The translations under genes and the position numbers were made by a program. Positions 18,173 through 26,397 of a stretch of DNA of 64,000 nt are shown here, piece after piece. This DNA comes from Mucilaginibacter conchicola. GTDB lineage: Bacteria > Bacteroidota > Bacteroidia > Sphingobacteriales > Sphingobacteriaceae. The stretch spans positions 1,116,001 through 1,180,000 of the forward strand of contig NZ_QWDC01000001.1 in the NCBI RefSeq assembly GCF_003432115.1, read 5' to 3'. Positions within the stretch are counted from its first letter, which is position 1. The number at the start of each line of letters is the position of its first letter. The notes beneath the pieces are model-generated. The model worked only from the letters and a program-made list of their open reading frames with translations, was not told the DNA's origin and searched no databases.

Positions 18173-20791
18173 ATGTTTAAACCTTTTATTGCCTTTTTAA
18201 CCTCGTTATTATTAACGCTTAACTTGTGTGCGCAAACTACTGCGCCATTAAAATGGAAACTGTTTCCGCAAAGTGCCGGTAAATTTACCGGTGCCGATGT
18301 ATCATCTCCCGGGTTTACAAACGCCCAATGGATAGACGGCATTGTACCCGGCACGGTGTTCTACGCCTATGTAAAGGCCGGCAAGGAAGCCAACCCCGAT
18401 TATTCTGAGAACATTTATAAAGTAGATAAAGCCAAATACAACCAGCCTTACTGGTACCGCGCCGAGTTTTCGGCAAAACCGTCAGGCAAAAGGATCTGGT
18501 TAAACTTTAACGGCGTACACAAACGCGCCGAGGTTTATTTTAACGGTAAGCACATTGGTACTATACAAGGTATTGTGCAGCGCGGGCAATATGATGTTAC
18601 CGATCTGCTGAACAACGGTAAACCCAATGCGATTGCGGTGCTCATCACGCCGCCTGATGCAAGCTTTGGACTGGCTAACCGCCAGGCTCCTACTTACCTC
18701 AGCAGCGGCAGCTGGGACTGGATGCCTGCCGTACCTGGCCTGAATAGTGGTATCACCGATACCGTTGCCCTTACCAGCACCGGCCCTGTTGTGATACAGG
18801 ATCCGCAGGTGCGTACCAAACTCATCAGTAAAAACCTGGCCGAACTGATGGTTAACACAGGTTTAAAAAACAGCACAAATAACGCGGTAAGTGGTAAATT
18901 AAAAGTAACTATCCAGCCGGGCAACATTGTGCTGAGCAGCGAGCAGATCACGGTTAAAGCCAACTCAGAACAAACTGTCAGCTTCGATAAAACGAAGTAC
19001 GCTCAACTGAACGTTAAGAACCCGCGCCTTTGGTGGCCAAATGGTTACGGTAAACAAGACCTTTACACCTGCAAGGTTAGCTTTAGCCTGGATGATAAGA
19101 ATTTATCTGACGTAAATACGCAAACTTTCGGTATCCGCAAGGTATCGGCAGATACTACCAGCATTAACGGCCGACTGAGGGTGTATGTGAACAATGTACC
19201 TATCCTGCTTAAAGGCGGCAACTGGGGCATGAGCGATTATATGCTGAAGGTACGCGGTAAGGATTATGAGCCGCGCATCCGTTTCCACAAGGAAATGAAT
19301 TTCAACATCATCCGCAACTGGACGGGTGAGGTTACCGACGAAGCATTTTATCAATACTGCGACAAGTACGGCATTATGGTTTGGGATGATTTCTGGCTCA
19401 ACAATTTCGGCCCTGTAGATAGCGTAAAGAATTTCGCAGTTAACGCGGTAGAAAAGGTAAAAAAATACCGCCATCATCCGTCCATCGTGATATGGTGCGG
19501 TGCCAACGAGGGTTTGCCGGGCGGAGACACCACGGGCGCTTTGAGCATGGCTATCAAAAACGCCATTAAAGATAATGATGAAGGCCAGCGTTTGTACATT
19601 GCCCGATCAAACGCGGGTGATACTAACCCTAATTTTTCTATCCATGGTGGCAGCCGTAACCTTTCAGGTAGTGGTAACTGGAGCAATGCCGACCCTAAGG
19701 TTTACTTTACCGACCCACATAACGGCTACCTGTTCTCCAAAGGATCATGGGGTATGCGCAGCGAGCTGGGCACGGCCACCTTCGTAAACGTTGAAAGCTT
19801 TAAGAAATTTATGCCGAAGGATTACTGGGTGGCTCCTACACCGCAATCGGTGGACAGCAAGGAGAATATGTGGGCGAGGCACTATTTTAGCACCAACGGC
19901 GACCTGGGCGGCGGCGCAGCACCCGCAAAATATGTAGCCGACGTGAACAAGAGCTATGGCGATGCAAAATCGCTGGAAGATTTTTGTAAAAAAGCCCAGA
20001 TGCTGAACGTGGAGACCATGAAGGCCATGTTTGAAGGCTGGAACGACCATTTATGGAACGATGCCACCGGCATGCTGATATGGATGAGCCAATCGGCCTA
20101 TCCATCCATGATATGGCAAACGTATGATTACTATTACGATTTGACCGGTGCTTACTTCGGTGCTAAAATGGCCTGCGAGCCGGTGCACATCCAGTGGAAT
20201 GCGGCTACCAGCTCGGTAAAGGTCATCAACAATAATAACTACGTTATAAATAACCTTACCGCGCAGGCAGAGGTCTACGGTTTAAATGGCAAGCTTATTT
20301 CGGGCTACTCAAGCATTAAAACCATCAACGCACCTATATCATCAGCTACCGAAGCCTTCAACGCTTTTGCGGGTAAGGATACCACGGCCCTGCCGGATGT
20401 TTACTTCCTGAAACTGAAGCTGACGGATGCTAATAAGAAATTAGTATCAGAAAACTTCTACTGGATAGGAAAAAAACACCTGAATTACACCGCTTTAAAC
20501 AATATGCCGGCAGTTGGTTCGTCTTTACAAATAAGCAAGGGCCAGCTTACCAATGCTGCTGAGGGACACAAAGTTATCACTTACACCGTTACCAATAACT
20601 CTAAAACCAGCGCAGCTTTCGGCATAAGAGCGCAATTGCTGAACAACAAAGGCGGGCAGATATTACCGGCCTTTGTGAACGATAGCTACTTCAGCTTAAT
20701 GCAGGGCGAAAGCAAACAGGTAAAAGTTGAGGTAGAGGCCGGTCAACTGGCACAAGGCTATAAACTGGATGTAAAGGCTTATAATAATTAA
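18173..20791 (+). CDS. Glycoside hydrolase family 2 (exo-beta-mannosidase/exo-beta-glucosaminidase type)
   Basis: I start the protein at 18173 because the signal peptide MFKPFIAFLTSLLLTLNLCA begins there; an in-frame ATG at 18125 falls inside the operator/promoter. The 872-residue enzyme has the GH2 sugar-binding domain, immunoglobulin-like domain and TIM barrel. WCGANEG supplies the acid/base E446, and MRSELGTATF supplies the nucleophile E531. The HHPSIVIWCGANEG block and the length fit the beta-mannosidase/exo-glucosaminidase branch rather than beta-galactosidases. It is divergent from GH31 and would remove beta-linked mannose or glucosamine from the periplasmic oligosaccharide. Confidence 0.9.
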   Translation: MFKPFIAFLTSLLLTLNLCAQTTAPLKWKLFPQSAGKFTGADVSSPGFTNAQWIDGIVPGTVFYAYVKAGKEANPDYSENIYKVDKAKYNQPYWYRAEFSAKPSGKRIWLNFNGVHKRAEVYFNGKHIGTIQGIVQRGQYDVTDLLNNGKPNAIAVLITPPDASFGLANRQAPTYLSSGSWDWMPAVPGLNSGITDTVALTSTGPVVIQDPQVRTKLISKNLAELMVNTGLKNSTNNAVSGKLKVTIQPGNIVLSSEQITVKANSEQTVSFDKTKYAQLNVKNPRLWWPNGYGKQDLYTCKVSFSLDDKNLSDVNTQTFGIRKVSADTTSINGRLRVYVNNVPILLKGGNWGMSDYMLKVRGKDYEPRIRFHKEMNFNIIRNWTGEVTDEAFYQYCDKYGIMVWDDFWLNNFGPVDSVKNFAVNAVEKVKKYRHHPSIVIWCGANEGLPGGDTTGALSMAIKNAIKDNDEGQRLYIARSNAGDTNPNFSIHGGSRNLSGSGNWSNADPKVYFTDPHNGYLFSKGSWGMRSELGTATFVNVESFKKFMPKDYWVAPTPQSVDSKENMWARHYFSTNGDLGGGAAPAKYVADVNKSYGDAKSLEDFCKKAQMLNVETMKAMFEGWNDHLWNDATGMLIWMSQSAYPSMIWQTYDYYYDLTGAYFGAKMACEPVHIQWNAATSSVKVINNNNYVINNLTAQAEVYGLNGKLISGYSSIKTINAPISSATEAFNAFAGKDTTALPDVYFLKLKLTDANKKLVSENFYWIGKKHLNYTALNNMPAVGSSLQISKGQLTNAAEGHKVITYTVTNNSKTSAAFGIRAQLLNNKGGQILPAFVNDSYFSLMQGESKQVKVEVEAGQLAQGYKLDVKAYNN

Positions 20792-20815
20792 AATGCAAAC
20801 TTAAACAGGACTGGT

Positions 20816-21640
20816 ATGCAACACTTTACAGATATTATCATCAGGATATTCAGCGTAACCGCTATACGCTATTTTGTAATAGCCGGCATACCATTTCTGT
20901 TTTTTTATGTATTGTTGAAAGGCCGTTTTGAGCGGTCGAGGATCCAGCAACGAGCCGCGAATGCAAAGGATTTTTTGCGGGAGATACTCCATTCAATGCA
21001 AACCACGGCAGTTTTTACGGTGATCGCTTTAGCGTTGCTGTTTACACCGCTGCGCAATTATACTTTGATCTACGCTAATGTGGGCGATTACCCCGCTTGG
21101 TGGATCCCTGTAAGTTTAATAATCAGCCTTATTATCCACGACACTTATTTTTATTGGATGCATCGCTTATTGCATCATCCCCGATTGTTTAAATACACAC
21201 ACCTGGTGCATCATAAATCGGTTACACCATCGCCTTGGGCATCATATTCGTTCCACTTTTTTGAGGCCTGGACGGAAGGTTTTGTACTGGTAGTGCTGGC
21301 GTTTACGCTGCCTATGCATCCTATTACCATCGGTTTATTTACCGTGGTGGGATTTATTATCAACGTATACGGGCATTTGGGGTTCGAGATTGCGCCAAAA
21401 CGGCTGAGGAAATCGCCGCTGTTTAAGATCATCAATACCTCAACCTACCATAACCTGCACCACAGCAAATTTAAAGGCAACTACAGCCTGTACTTCAGGT
21501 TTTGGGACAGGCTGATGAAAACCGAGCATCCCGACTACGAAAAAGAATACGATAAAGTGCAGCAGCGCCGTTTCGGTGATGCTATTCAGCCGCAGTCTTT
21601 GAATGCTGCAGAGACGACTCACGGATATTCAAATTTGTAG
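20816..21640 (+). CDS. Sterol desaturase/fatty acid hydroxylase family membrane protein
   Basis: Protein of 274 residues with several transmembrane helices and the three histidine clusters of the family: HDTYFYWMHRLLHH, HLVHHKS and HNLHH (with SKF after it). These bind a di-iron centre used to hydroxylate or desaturate lipids. It starts 24 nt after the GH2 stop, so it may be co-transcribed. Its last 59 nt overlap the end of the LacI gene on the other strand. A lipid-modifying enzyme is unusual inside a glycan utilisation region; its substrate is unknown. Confidence 0.85.
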   Translation: MQHFTDIIIRIFSVTAIRYFVIAGIPFLFFYVLLKGRFERSRIQQRAANAKDFLREILHSMQTTAVFTVIALALLFTPLRNYTLIYANVGDYPAWWIPVSLIISLIIHDTYFYWMHRLLHHPRLFKYTHLVHHKSVTPSPWASYSFHFFEAWTEGFVLVVLAFTLPMHPITIGLFTVVGFIINVYGHLGFEIAPKRLRKSPLFKIINTSTYHNLHHSKFKGNYSLYFRFWDRLMKTEHPDYEKEYDKVQQRRFGDAIQPQSLNAAETTHGYSNL

Positions 21641-22619
21641 AAAGCGTTATCTTCTGCGTGGTATTATTCGCTGCATTGTTATCCAGCTTTTTCAGCATCA
21701 GGCTTATCACGTTATCGGCCAAAGCCTCTATTGGCTGGGCAATAGCGCTCACAGGTGGCGAGTAAAGCTTAAACACGTCGTAATCATCAAAGGATACAAC
21801 GGCCACATCATCAGGCACGTTCATACCCAGCTGTTTGATCACTTTCAATCCGCAGGTGCCAATGTGGTCGGTACCAAAAAGAACGGCATCAATATCCTGG
21901 TTCTTTTTCAGGAAAGCAGTCAAAGGCTCTATGATAAGCGCCTCGTTACGGTTAAATTCTATCTCTTTCAAAAATGGTTTCAGCTTGCTGTCCTTCAAGG
22001 CATTTTTATACCCGTTTATACGATCCAGCATCTGGCTTTGCTCTGATGAGAAAGTAATAAAGGCAATTTTGCTGTACCCCTGCTCTGCCAGATGTTTGGT
22101 GGCATTGTATGTACTAAACTCGTTATCAACCACCACGTAGTCGGTATCTACACCCGGCAAATAACGGTCAAACATTACTACCGGCAGGCCGGCGTTTATC
22201 AACTCCTTCACATCTTCTTCTATCTCCCTGGGTGGTGCCATAATGTAACCATCCACATGGCGGTCGCGGAACATGGTGATCAGGTCGCGGGTTTTTTCTG
22301 AGTTATTATCAGTGCTGCAGTAAATAATACGGTAGCCTTTTTCGTAAGCCCTGTCCTCTATCAAACGGGCAATATTGGCGAAGAAGGGGTTGGAGATGTC
22401 CTCAACCATCAGCCCGATAATATTTGATTTACCGGTACGCAGGCTTTTTGCAAGCGAGTTGGGTTTATAGCCTACTTCTTTAACCAGTTTAAGTACGCGA
22501 GCAACCAACTCTTCGCTTATTCTCTTCTCCTGTGCCCTGCCATTCAAAATAAACGACACCGTTGTTTTTGATATATTAAGCGTATTGGCAATATCAACAA
22601 TTGATACTTTTTTACTCAT
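21582..22619 (-). CDS. LacI family transcriptional regulator
   Basis: Protein of 345 residues. The N-terminal helix-turn-helix (VSIVDIANTLNISKTTVSFI, 4-23) and hinge helix (NSLAKSLRTGKSN) are followed by a periplasmic-binding-protein-like sensor domain (VVSFDDYDVFKLYSPPVSAI). LacI proteins bind palindromes centred on CG; the repeated TAAATCGATTTA sites in this region are the obvious targets. A copy overlaps its own start region, suggesting autoregulation. It is followed by no gene on its strand; its 3' end overlaps the convergent hydroxylase gene. Inducer probably a sugar released from the glycan. Confidence 0.95.
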   Translation of the reverse strand: MSKKVSIVDIANTLNISKTTVSFILNGRAQEKRISEELVARVLKLVKEVGYKPNSLAKSLRTGKSNIIGLMVEDISNPFFANIARLIEDRAYEKGYRIIYCSTDNNSEKTRDLITMFRDRHVDGYIMAPPREIEEDVKELINAGLPVVMFDRYLPGVDTDYVVVDNEFSTYNATKHLAEQGYSKIAFITFSSEQSQMLDRINGYKNALKDSKLKPFLKEIEFNRNEALIIEPLTAFLKKNQDIDAVLFGTDHIGTCGLKVIKQLGMNVPDDVAVVSFDDYDVFKLYSPPVSAIAQPIEALADNVISLMLKKLDNNAANNTTQKITLSTNLNIRESSLQHSKTAAE

Positions 22620-22620
22620 A

Positions 22621-22636
22621 CTAAACCGATTTATGC
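22621..22636 (-). promoter_or_regulatory. LacI-type operator at the lacI-family gene start
   Basis: Minus strand reads GCATAAATCGGTTTAG, with core TAAATCGGTTTA differing in one base from the perfect site. It ends 1 nt before the ATG of the LacI gene. Binding here would give autoregulation. Confidence 0.6.
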
Positions 22637-22689
22637 TGCAAGGTATATTTTATTTTCAAGTTATGAAAATAACCCACTTATGTTGAAAA

Positions 22690-23925
22690 TTATAAAGCCT
22701 TTTTCAGTTTATTATAACCCGATGCAAAAGCAAATATCACGAGGTAACAAATTATAGGCAGCAGATATGATGTAGCTACGTTTTTGTTAGCGATAAGCCC
22801 CATAAGCGGCGGGAAAAGCGCTCCGCCAACCACTCCCATCACAATAAACGAGGCACCCTGCTGCGTATTGCGGCCAAGATCTTTTAACCCCAGGCTAAAT
22901 ATGGTTGGGAACATAATGCTGAAAAAGAAGTTGATCATGATGAGTGCACCGAATGATACCCAGCCAAAAGCCTGCGACACGATGATGCACATTACAATGT
23001 TGCAGGCTGCAAATATGGCCAGCAGTTTATTGGGCGAGATATAACGCATCAGGAAGGTGCCGATAAAGCGCCCTATCATCATCATAAAAATACTGAAGGC
23101 GAAATAATTGGCTGCAACAGCATCGGTAAGGTGCATTTTCTCGTGACCGTAATTGATGAAATAAGCCCAGGTACCGCCCTGTGCCGCTACGTTAAAGAGC
23201 TGCGCAACTACGGCAAATACAAAGTGCTTATTTTGAAATAATTTTTTTGTGGGATGCGGGGTTTCTGCAACGGCCATAGCATCGGGAGCCACCACATGCG
23301 GGTCGGTAAGGTCTTTAGGTACTTTTACAAAGGAGAATACCAGGCCTATCACTGTGATAACTGCGCCGATAACAATGTATAAATGCTTTACGGCAACAAG
23401 GTCATTAGTATGGCCGGCCTCGGCACGGAGAATGAAGTAGCTGCCTATCAGCGGACCAATAACACCGCCGATACCGTTAAAAGCCTGCGCGAAGTTAATA
23501 CGCTGGTCGCTGGTGCGTTGGTCGCCTAACGATGCTACAAAGGGGTGTGCAACGGCCTCAAGAGTTGCCAAACCGCAGGCAAGGATAAACAGTGCTACCC
23601 TAAAGAATGTGAATGATTCTGCATTAGAGGCCGGTACAAAAAGGAAAGCACCGCAGGCATATAAAAACAAGCCTAACTGTACACCTCGCTTATAGCCAAA
23701 ACGTTTCATGAACAGTCCCGCAGGGATACCCATTACGCCATAAGCCCCAAAAATGGACAGCTGTACCAAGCCAGAACGCGACTTGGAGATGTGCAGCACA
23801 TTCTGGAAATGTTTGTTCAGCACATCGCCCATGGTCATGGCTACGCCCCACAGTAAAAACAGCGATGTTACAAATGCAATAATAATGTAGAACCGTTTTT
23901 CGGTAAAGCGGGGTTTAGCTTCCAT
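22690..23925 (-). CDS. Sugar MFS transporter (FucP/GlcP-like)
   Basis: Protein of 411 residues with 12 predicted transmembrane helices. GAYGVMGIPAGLFMKRFGYK matches the signature between helices 2 and 3 of the FHS subfamily (fucose, glucose and galactose:proton symporters). It would bring the final monosaccharide across the inner membrane. It lies 70 nt before the LacI gene and 87 nt after the GH92 stop on the same strand, so it is probably part of the same transcript. Confidence 0.9.
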   Translation of the reverse strand: MEAKPRFTEKRFYIIIAFVTSLFLLWGVAMTMGDVLNKHFQNVLHISKSRSGLVQLSIFGAYGVMGIPAGLFMKRFGYKRGVQLGLFLYACGAFLFVPASNAESFTFFRVALFILACGLATLEAVAHPFVASLGDQRTSDQRINFAQAFNGIGGVIGPLIGSYFILRAEAGHTNDLVAVKHLYIVIGAVITVIGLVFSFVKVPKDLTDPHVVAPDAMAVAETPHPTKKLFQNKHFVFAVVAQLFNVAAQGGTWAYFINYGHEKMHLTDAVAANYFAFSIFMMMIGRFIGTFLMRYISPNKLLAIFAACNIVMCIIVSQAFGWVSFGALIMINFFFSIMFPTIFSLGLKDLGRNTQQGASFIVMGVVGGALFPPLMGLIANKNVATSYLLPIICYLVIFAFASGYNKLKKAL

Positions 23926-24012
23926 TGCGGCTTAAATAATTGGGTACACAATAATAACATTATACCACATAGTCCGCAAGCTAAAACCCGCTTTTACCGC
24001 GCCCGGCAGCAT

Positions 24013-26298
24013 TTATTTTTTTGCTACCGATACCGAGAACGGTTTATCAGCATCAGCCAAACCACGTTTGTAGGCCGGCTTAGCTCCCATTTTAAACTGC
24101 AGTTTACCACCTTTCATAATATCGGCATGGCTTAGCCAGTTGTGTGTATAAGTTTTTCCGTTCAGCGTGGCCGACTGGATATAAACATTGCTCTTAGTGT
24201 TATTATCAGCCTGGATAATGAATTTCTTACCATTCTCCAGCGTAAGCGTCACCTTAGGGAAAACAGGACTGCCAATAACATACTGATCTGTACCGGGGCA
24301 AACGCTGTAAATACCCAAAGCACTCAGAACATACCATGACGACATCTGGCCCTGGTCTTCATCGCCGGGGTAACCGTTTTCGGTAGCGTTATATAACTTA
24401 TCGGTTACCTTACGGGCATACATTTGCGATTTCCATGGCTCGCCGGCGTAATTGTACAGGTAAATCATGTGCTGAATGGGCTGGTTACCGTGGGCATACT
24501 GGCCCATTTTTATCAGCGCCATTTCGGTCATCTCGTGGATGACTGAACCGTATTGGCCCGGTACAATGGTTGATGGCTCAGAGAACACAGAGTCAATCTT
24601 GGCTGTAAAGTTCTTGTTGCCACCCATCAGTTTGATCAACCCATTCACATCGTGAAAAACCGACCACTGCCAGTGCCAAGCGTTGCCCTCGGTGTAAGGG
24701 CCGCCCCATGCCAGCGGATCAAACGGTTCTACCCATTTGCCCTTATCATCCTTAGCGCGCATAAAGCGGGTGCCGGGATCATAAAGGCTTTTGTAATTGT
24801 ACATGTTTTTGCCAAAGGCATCCATGTACTCTTTATTGCCTACGGCTTTGGCCAGCTGATATCCGCAGAAATCATCATAAGCGTATTCTAATGATTGTGC
24901 GGTGGCTCCCAATGTCTTTTCAGAGTACGGCACATAGCCATGCTCGTTGTAATAACTTGCTAAACCGCGGCCGTTTGCACCGCCCCACGGGCCTTTGTTG
25001 TTGGCCTCGTGCGAGTATGCTTTAAGCGCCTGTTGCGGATCAAAAGTACGGATACCTTTTACCCATGCATCGGCCAGTAAAGAGATGGCGTGGTTACCCA
25101 ACATACCACCTGTCTCTGACGGGAAAGACCATGCCGGGAACCAGCCGCATTGTTCCTGCGCGGCCAACAATGCCTGCATATACTGGCCTTCCATTTTAGG
25201 GTGCAGAATGGTGTTAAGCGGAAATTGTGCACGGAAAGTATCCCAGAAACCATTATCAGTATACATATAGCCGTCGTGGATCTTGCCATCATACGGGCTG
25301 AAGTAGTAAGGTTTACCTTCTTTGTTGATCTCGAAGAAACGGTGCGAAAACAGGTTGGCATGATACAAGCAAGAGTAGAAAGTAGCACGCTGTTCTTCGG
25401 TACCACCCTCAACCAAAACGCGGTGGAAAAGCTTGTTCCAGATCTGGTTTGAAGCTGCCCTTGTAGCATCAAAGTTCTTGAATTTACCTAACTCGCTGGT
25501 AAGGTTTAAATGCGCCTGCTCCGGCGTGATGTATGACGAAGCTACTTTTGCCTGCACAACTGTGCCCGGTGCAAATTCTATGTAAGCACCGCGGCCTTCG
25601 CCTTCGTCGGTTTTATTATTGGCGTTGATAGTACCTTTTTTATTCTCCCAGGTACCGTAGCTTTTAAAAGGCTTATCAAAAACTATCTCAAAGTAGTTCT
25701 TGAAATTATTAGGCGCCCAGCGGCAATTGTTCACCCAGCCTACAATTTTATTTTCTTCGGGAATGATCTTAACGCTGGCGTCTTTGGTGTAACCATCCAA
25801 CACCAGATGGGCAGCGCCACTGGCCGGGAAACTAAAACGCAGGTGAGCGCCGCGCTCGGTGGTGGTCATCTCGGTAGTGATACCGTTGTCCAATTTTACT
25901 TTGTAATAATCGGGCTGTGCCACTTCATTCTTATGCGAGAAGGTTGAAGCGCGATCATCATCCATTACCACCAGTTTACCCGTAACCGGCATCAGCGAGA
26001 ACACGGCGTAATCATTAACCCATGAACTACACTGGTGCGATTGCTGAAAACCGCGGATCTTGTTATCAAAGTACTGGTATTTCCAGCCTTCGCCGTTCTT
26101 GCCGGTCTGCGGGGTCCAGGTGTTCATGGCAAAAGGTACGCTGGTTGCCGGGTAGGTATTACCGTATGATAATTCGAACTTGCTGTTAGTACCCTGTGTG
26201 GTATTGGCATAATGTACCAGATCGGTAGTTTGGGCCATAGCCGATGTACTAAAAGCAAGTAGAGCTGCAATTTTGCAGAGATTAGTTTTGTTTAACAC
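24013..26298 (-). CDS. Glycoside hydrolase family 92 alpha-mannosidase (copy 1)
   Basis: Exported protein of 761 residues (signal to about 22), full length for GH92. Catalytic E537 lies in PYTEGNAWHW, and the general-base pair D646 and D648 in GDEDQGQMSSWY. These match the calcium-dependent, inverting exo-alpha-mannosidases (alpha-1,2 type) studied in Bacteroides. It would trim mannose from the non-reducing end. It lies between a susC gene, from which it is separated by a hairpin, and the MFS gene. It has no LacI-type site of its own in the upstream gap. Confidence 0.93.
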   Translation of the reverse strand: MLNKTNLCKIAALLAFSTSAMAQTTDLVHYANTTQGTNSKFELSYGNTYPATSVPFAMNTWTPQTGKNGEGWKYQYFDNKIRGFQQSHQCSSWVNDYAVFSLMPVTGKLVVMDDDRASTFSHKNEVAQPDYYKVKLDNGITTEMTTTERGAHLRFSFPASGAAHLVLDGYTKDASVKIIPEENKIVGWVNNCRWAPNNFKNYFEIVFDKPFKSYGTWENKKGTINANNKTDEGEGRGAYIEFAPGTVVQAKVASSYITPEQAHLNLTSELGKFKNFDATRAASNQIWNKLFHRVLVEGGTEEQRATFYSCLYHANLFSHRFFEINKEGKPYYFSPYDGKIHDGYMYTDNGFWDTFRAQFPLNTILHPKMEGQYMQALLAAQEQCGWFPAWSFPSETGGMLGNHAISLLADAWVKGIRTFDPQQALKAYSHEANNKGPWGGANGRGLASYYNEHGYVPYSEKTLGATAQSLEYAYDDFCGYQLAKAVGNKEYMDAFGKNMYNYKSLYDPGTRFMRAKDDKGKWVEPFDPLAWGGPYTEGNAWHWQWSVFHDVNGLIKLMGGNKNFTAKIDSVFSEPSTIVPGQYGSVIHEMTEMALIKMGQYAHGNQPIQHMIYLYNYAGEPWKSQMYARKVTDKLYNATENGYPGDEDQGQMSSWYVLSALGIYSVCPGTDQYVIGSPVFPKVTLTLENGKKFIIQADNNTKSNVYIQSATLNGKTYTHNWLSHADIMKGGKLQFKMGAKPAYKRGLADADKPFSVSVAKK

Positions 26299-26333
26299 GA
26301 TGCAGATGTTTTTTGAGACGAGTGTAAAAATAA

Positions 26334-26355
26334 CCGGGGCGTTTTACCGCCCCGG
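26334..26355 (-). terminator. Hairpin terminator/attenuator after susC
   Basis: Perfect 8-bp stem CCGGGGCG (26334-26341) and CGCCCCGG (26348-26355) with a 6-nt loop. On the minus strand it is followed by TTATTTTTAC. It lies in the 99-nt gap between susC and GH92, so it would end or reduce the upstream transcript before the enzyme gene. Confidence 0.8.
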
Positions 26356-26397
26356 ATACCCATCTTATATTAACCAATTAAAAAGTATTCAGGTTTT

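Noticed and set aside
17986..18354. Minus-strand open frame over the GH2 start and its operator
   Set aside because: It overlaps the nested repeats, the promoter and the GH2 signal peptide; composition looks non-coding.
21603..22046. A 147-codon open frame antisense to the LacI gene
   Set aside because: It is covered by a well-supported LacI gene and shows no domain or promoter of its own.
23979..23995. GCTAAAACCCGCTTTTA before the MFS gene as a further LacI site
   Set aside because: The half-sites are three bases further apart than in the other sites, so one dimer would not fit both in the same way; no promoter boxes nearby.
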